NCBI GenBank assembly: GCA_913057765.1
Contig: CAJXPH010000204.1
Coordinates: 1-5,169 of the forward strand
DNA from: an uncultured Campylobacteraceae bacterium
Lineage (GTDB): Bacteria; Campylobacterota; Campylobacteria; Campylobacterales; Arcobacteraceae
Reading direction: 5' to 3'
Length of the DNA stretch: 5,169 bases
The stretch's first letter is position 1. Every line of letters starts with the position of its first letter. The notes below the pieces were generated by a model that did no database searches, had not been told where the DNA came from, and saw nothing but the letters and a program-made list of their open reading frames with translations. Shown here piece by piece: positions 5,122 through 5,169 of the stretch. The translations under genes were made by a program, and so were the position numbers.

Positions 5122-5169
5122 CTGTCTCTTATACACATCTCCGAGCCCACGAGACCAGAGAGGATCTCG
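5122..5169. other. Illumina Nextera adapter, i7 side (artefact)
   Basis: Bases 5122-5140 are the reverse-complement Tn5 mosaic end (CTGTCTCTTATACACATCT), and 5141-5155 are the Nextera read-2 tail (CCGAGCCCACGAGAC). Bases 5156-5163 (CAGAGAGG) sit in the i7 index slot and match what I recall as index N708. Bases 5164-5169 (ATCTCG) begin the P7 adapter. The genuine insert ends at 5121. Confidence 0.98.

Overview
This 5169-base window is an AT-rich flagellar gene cluster from what is probably an Arcobacter-like member of the Campylobacterota. The assignment rests on three things: the very low GC content, a TG-C-TATAAT extended -10 promoter behind a T tract (typical of epsilonproteobacterial housekeeping promoters), and the gene content. 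That content is a FliY with CheC-like and SpoA domains, a single-domain FlgJ with no muramidase part, and a TPR protein next to stator genes. No taxonomic marker gene is present, so genus is an inference.

Both ends are not biological. Bases 1-48 and 5122-5169 are Illumina Nextera (Tn5) library adapters with their index sequences; the genuine insert is 49-5121. The two outermost genes are therefore cut by the library ends, and any protein predicted there carries adapter-encoded residues.

Layout, all on the + strand: a 5'-truncated TPR-repeat protein (49-1311); a 99-base gap holding an AT palindrome and one strong promoter; then a tight run of seven genes: flaG-like (1411-1728), fliY (1758-2651), motA (2655-3410), motB (3423-4190), flgJ (4193-4495), flgN-like (4508-4885) and a 3'-truncated flgA-like gene (4872 onward). 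Gaps inside the run are 29, 3, 12, 2 and 12 bases, followed by a 14-base overlap, so it reads as one operon. No stretch over 300 bases lacks a gene.

Together the genes cover the C-ring switch (FliY), the torque-generating stator (MotA/MotB), rod assembly (FlgJ), a hook-filament chaperone (FlgN), probably a P-ring chaperone (FlgA), a filament-associated protein (FlaG) and possibly a motor-scaffold TPR protein. The system is a known type. The points most worth a second look are the loss of both usually conserved prolines in MotA, the five-unit 12-bp repeat in the fliY linker, the absence of flgM between flgJ and flgN together with a housekeeping-type promoter, and the unremoved adapters.
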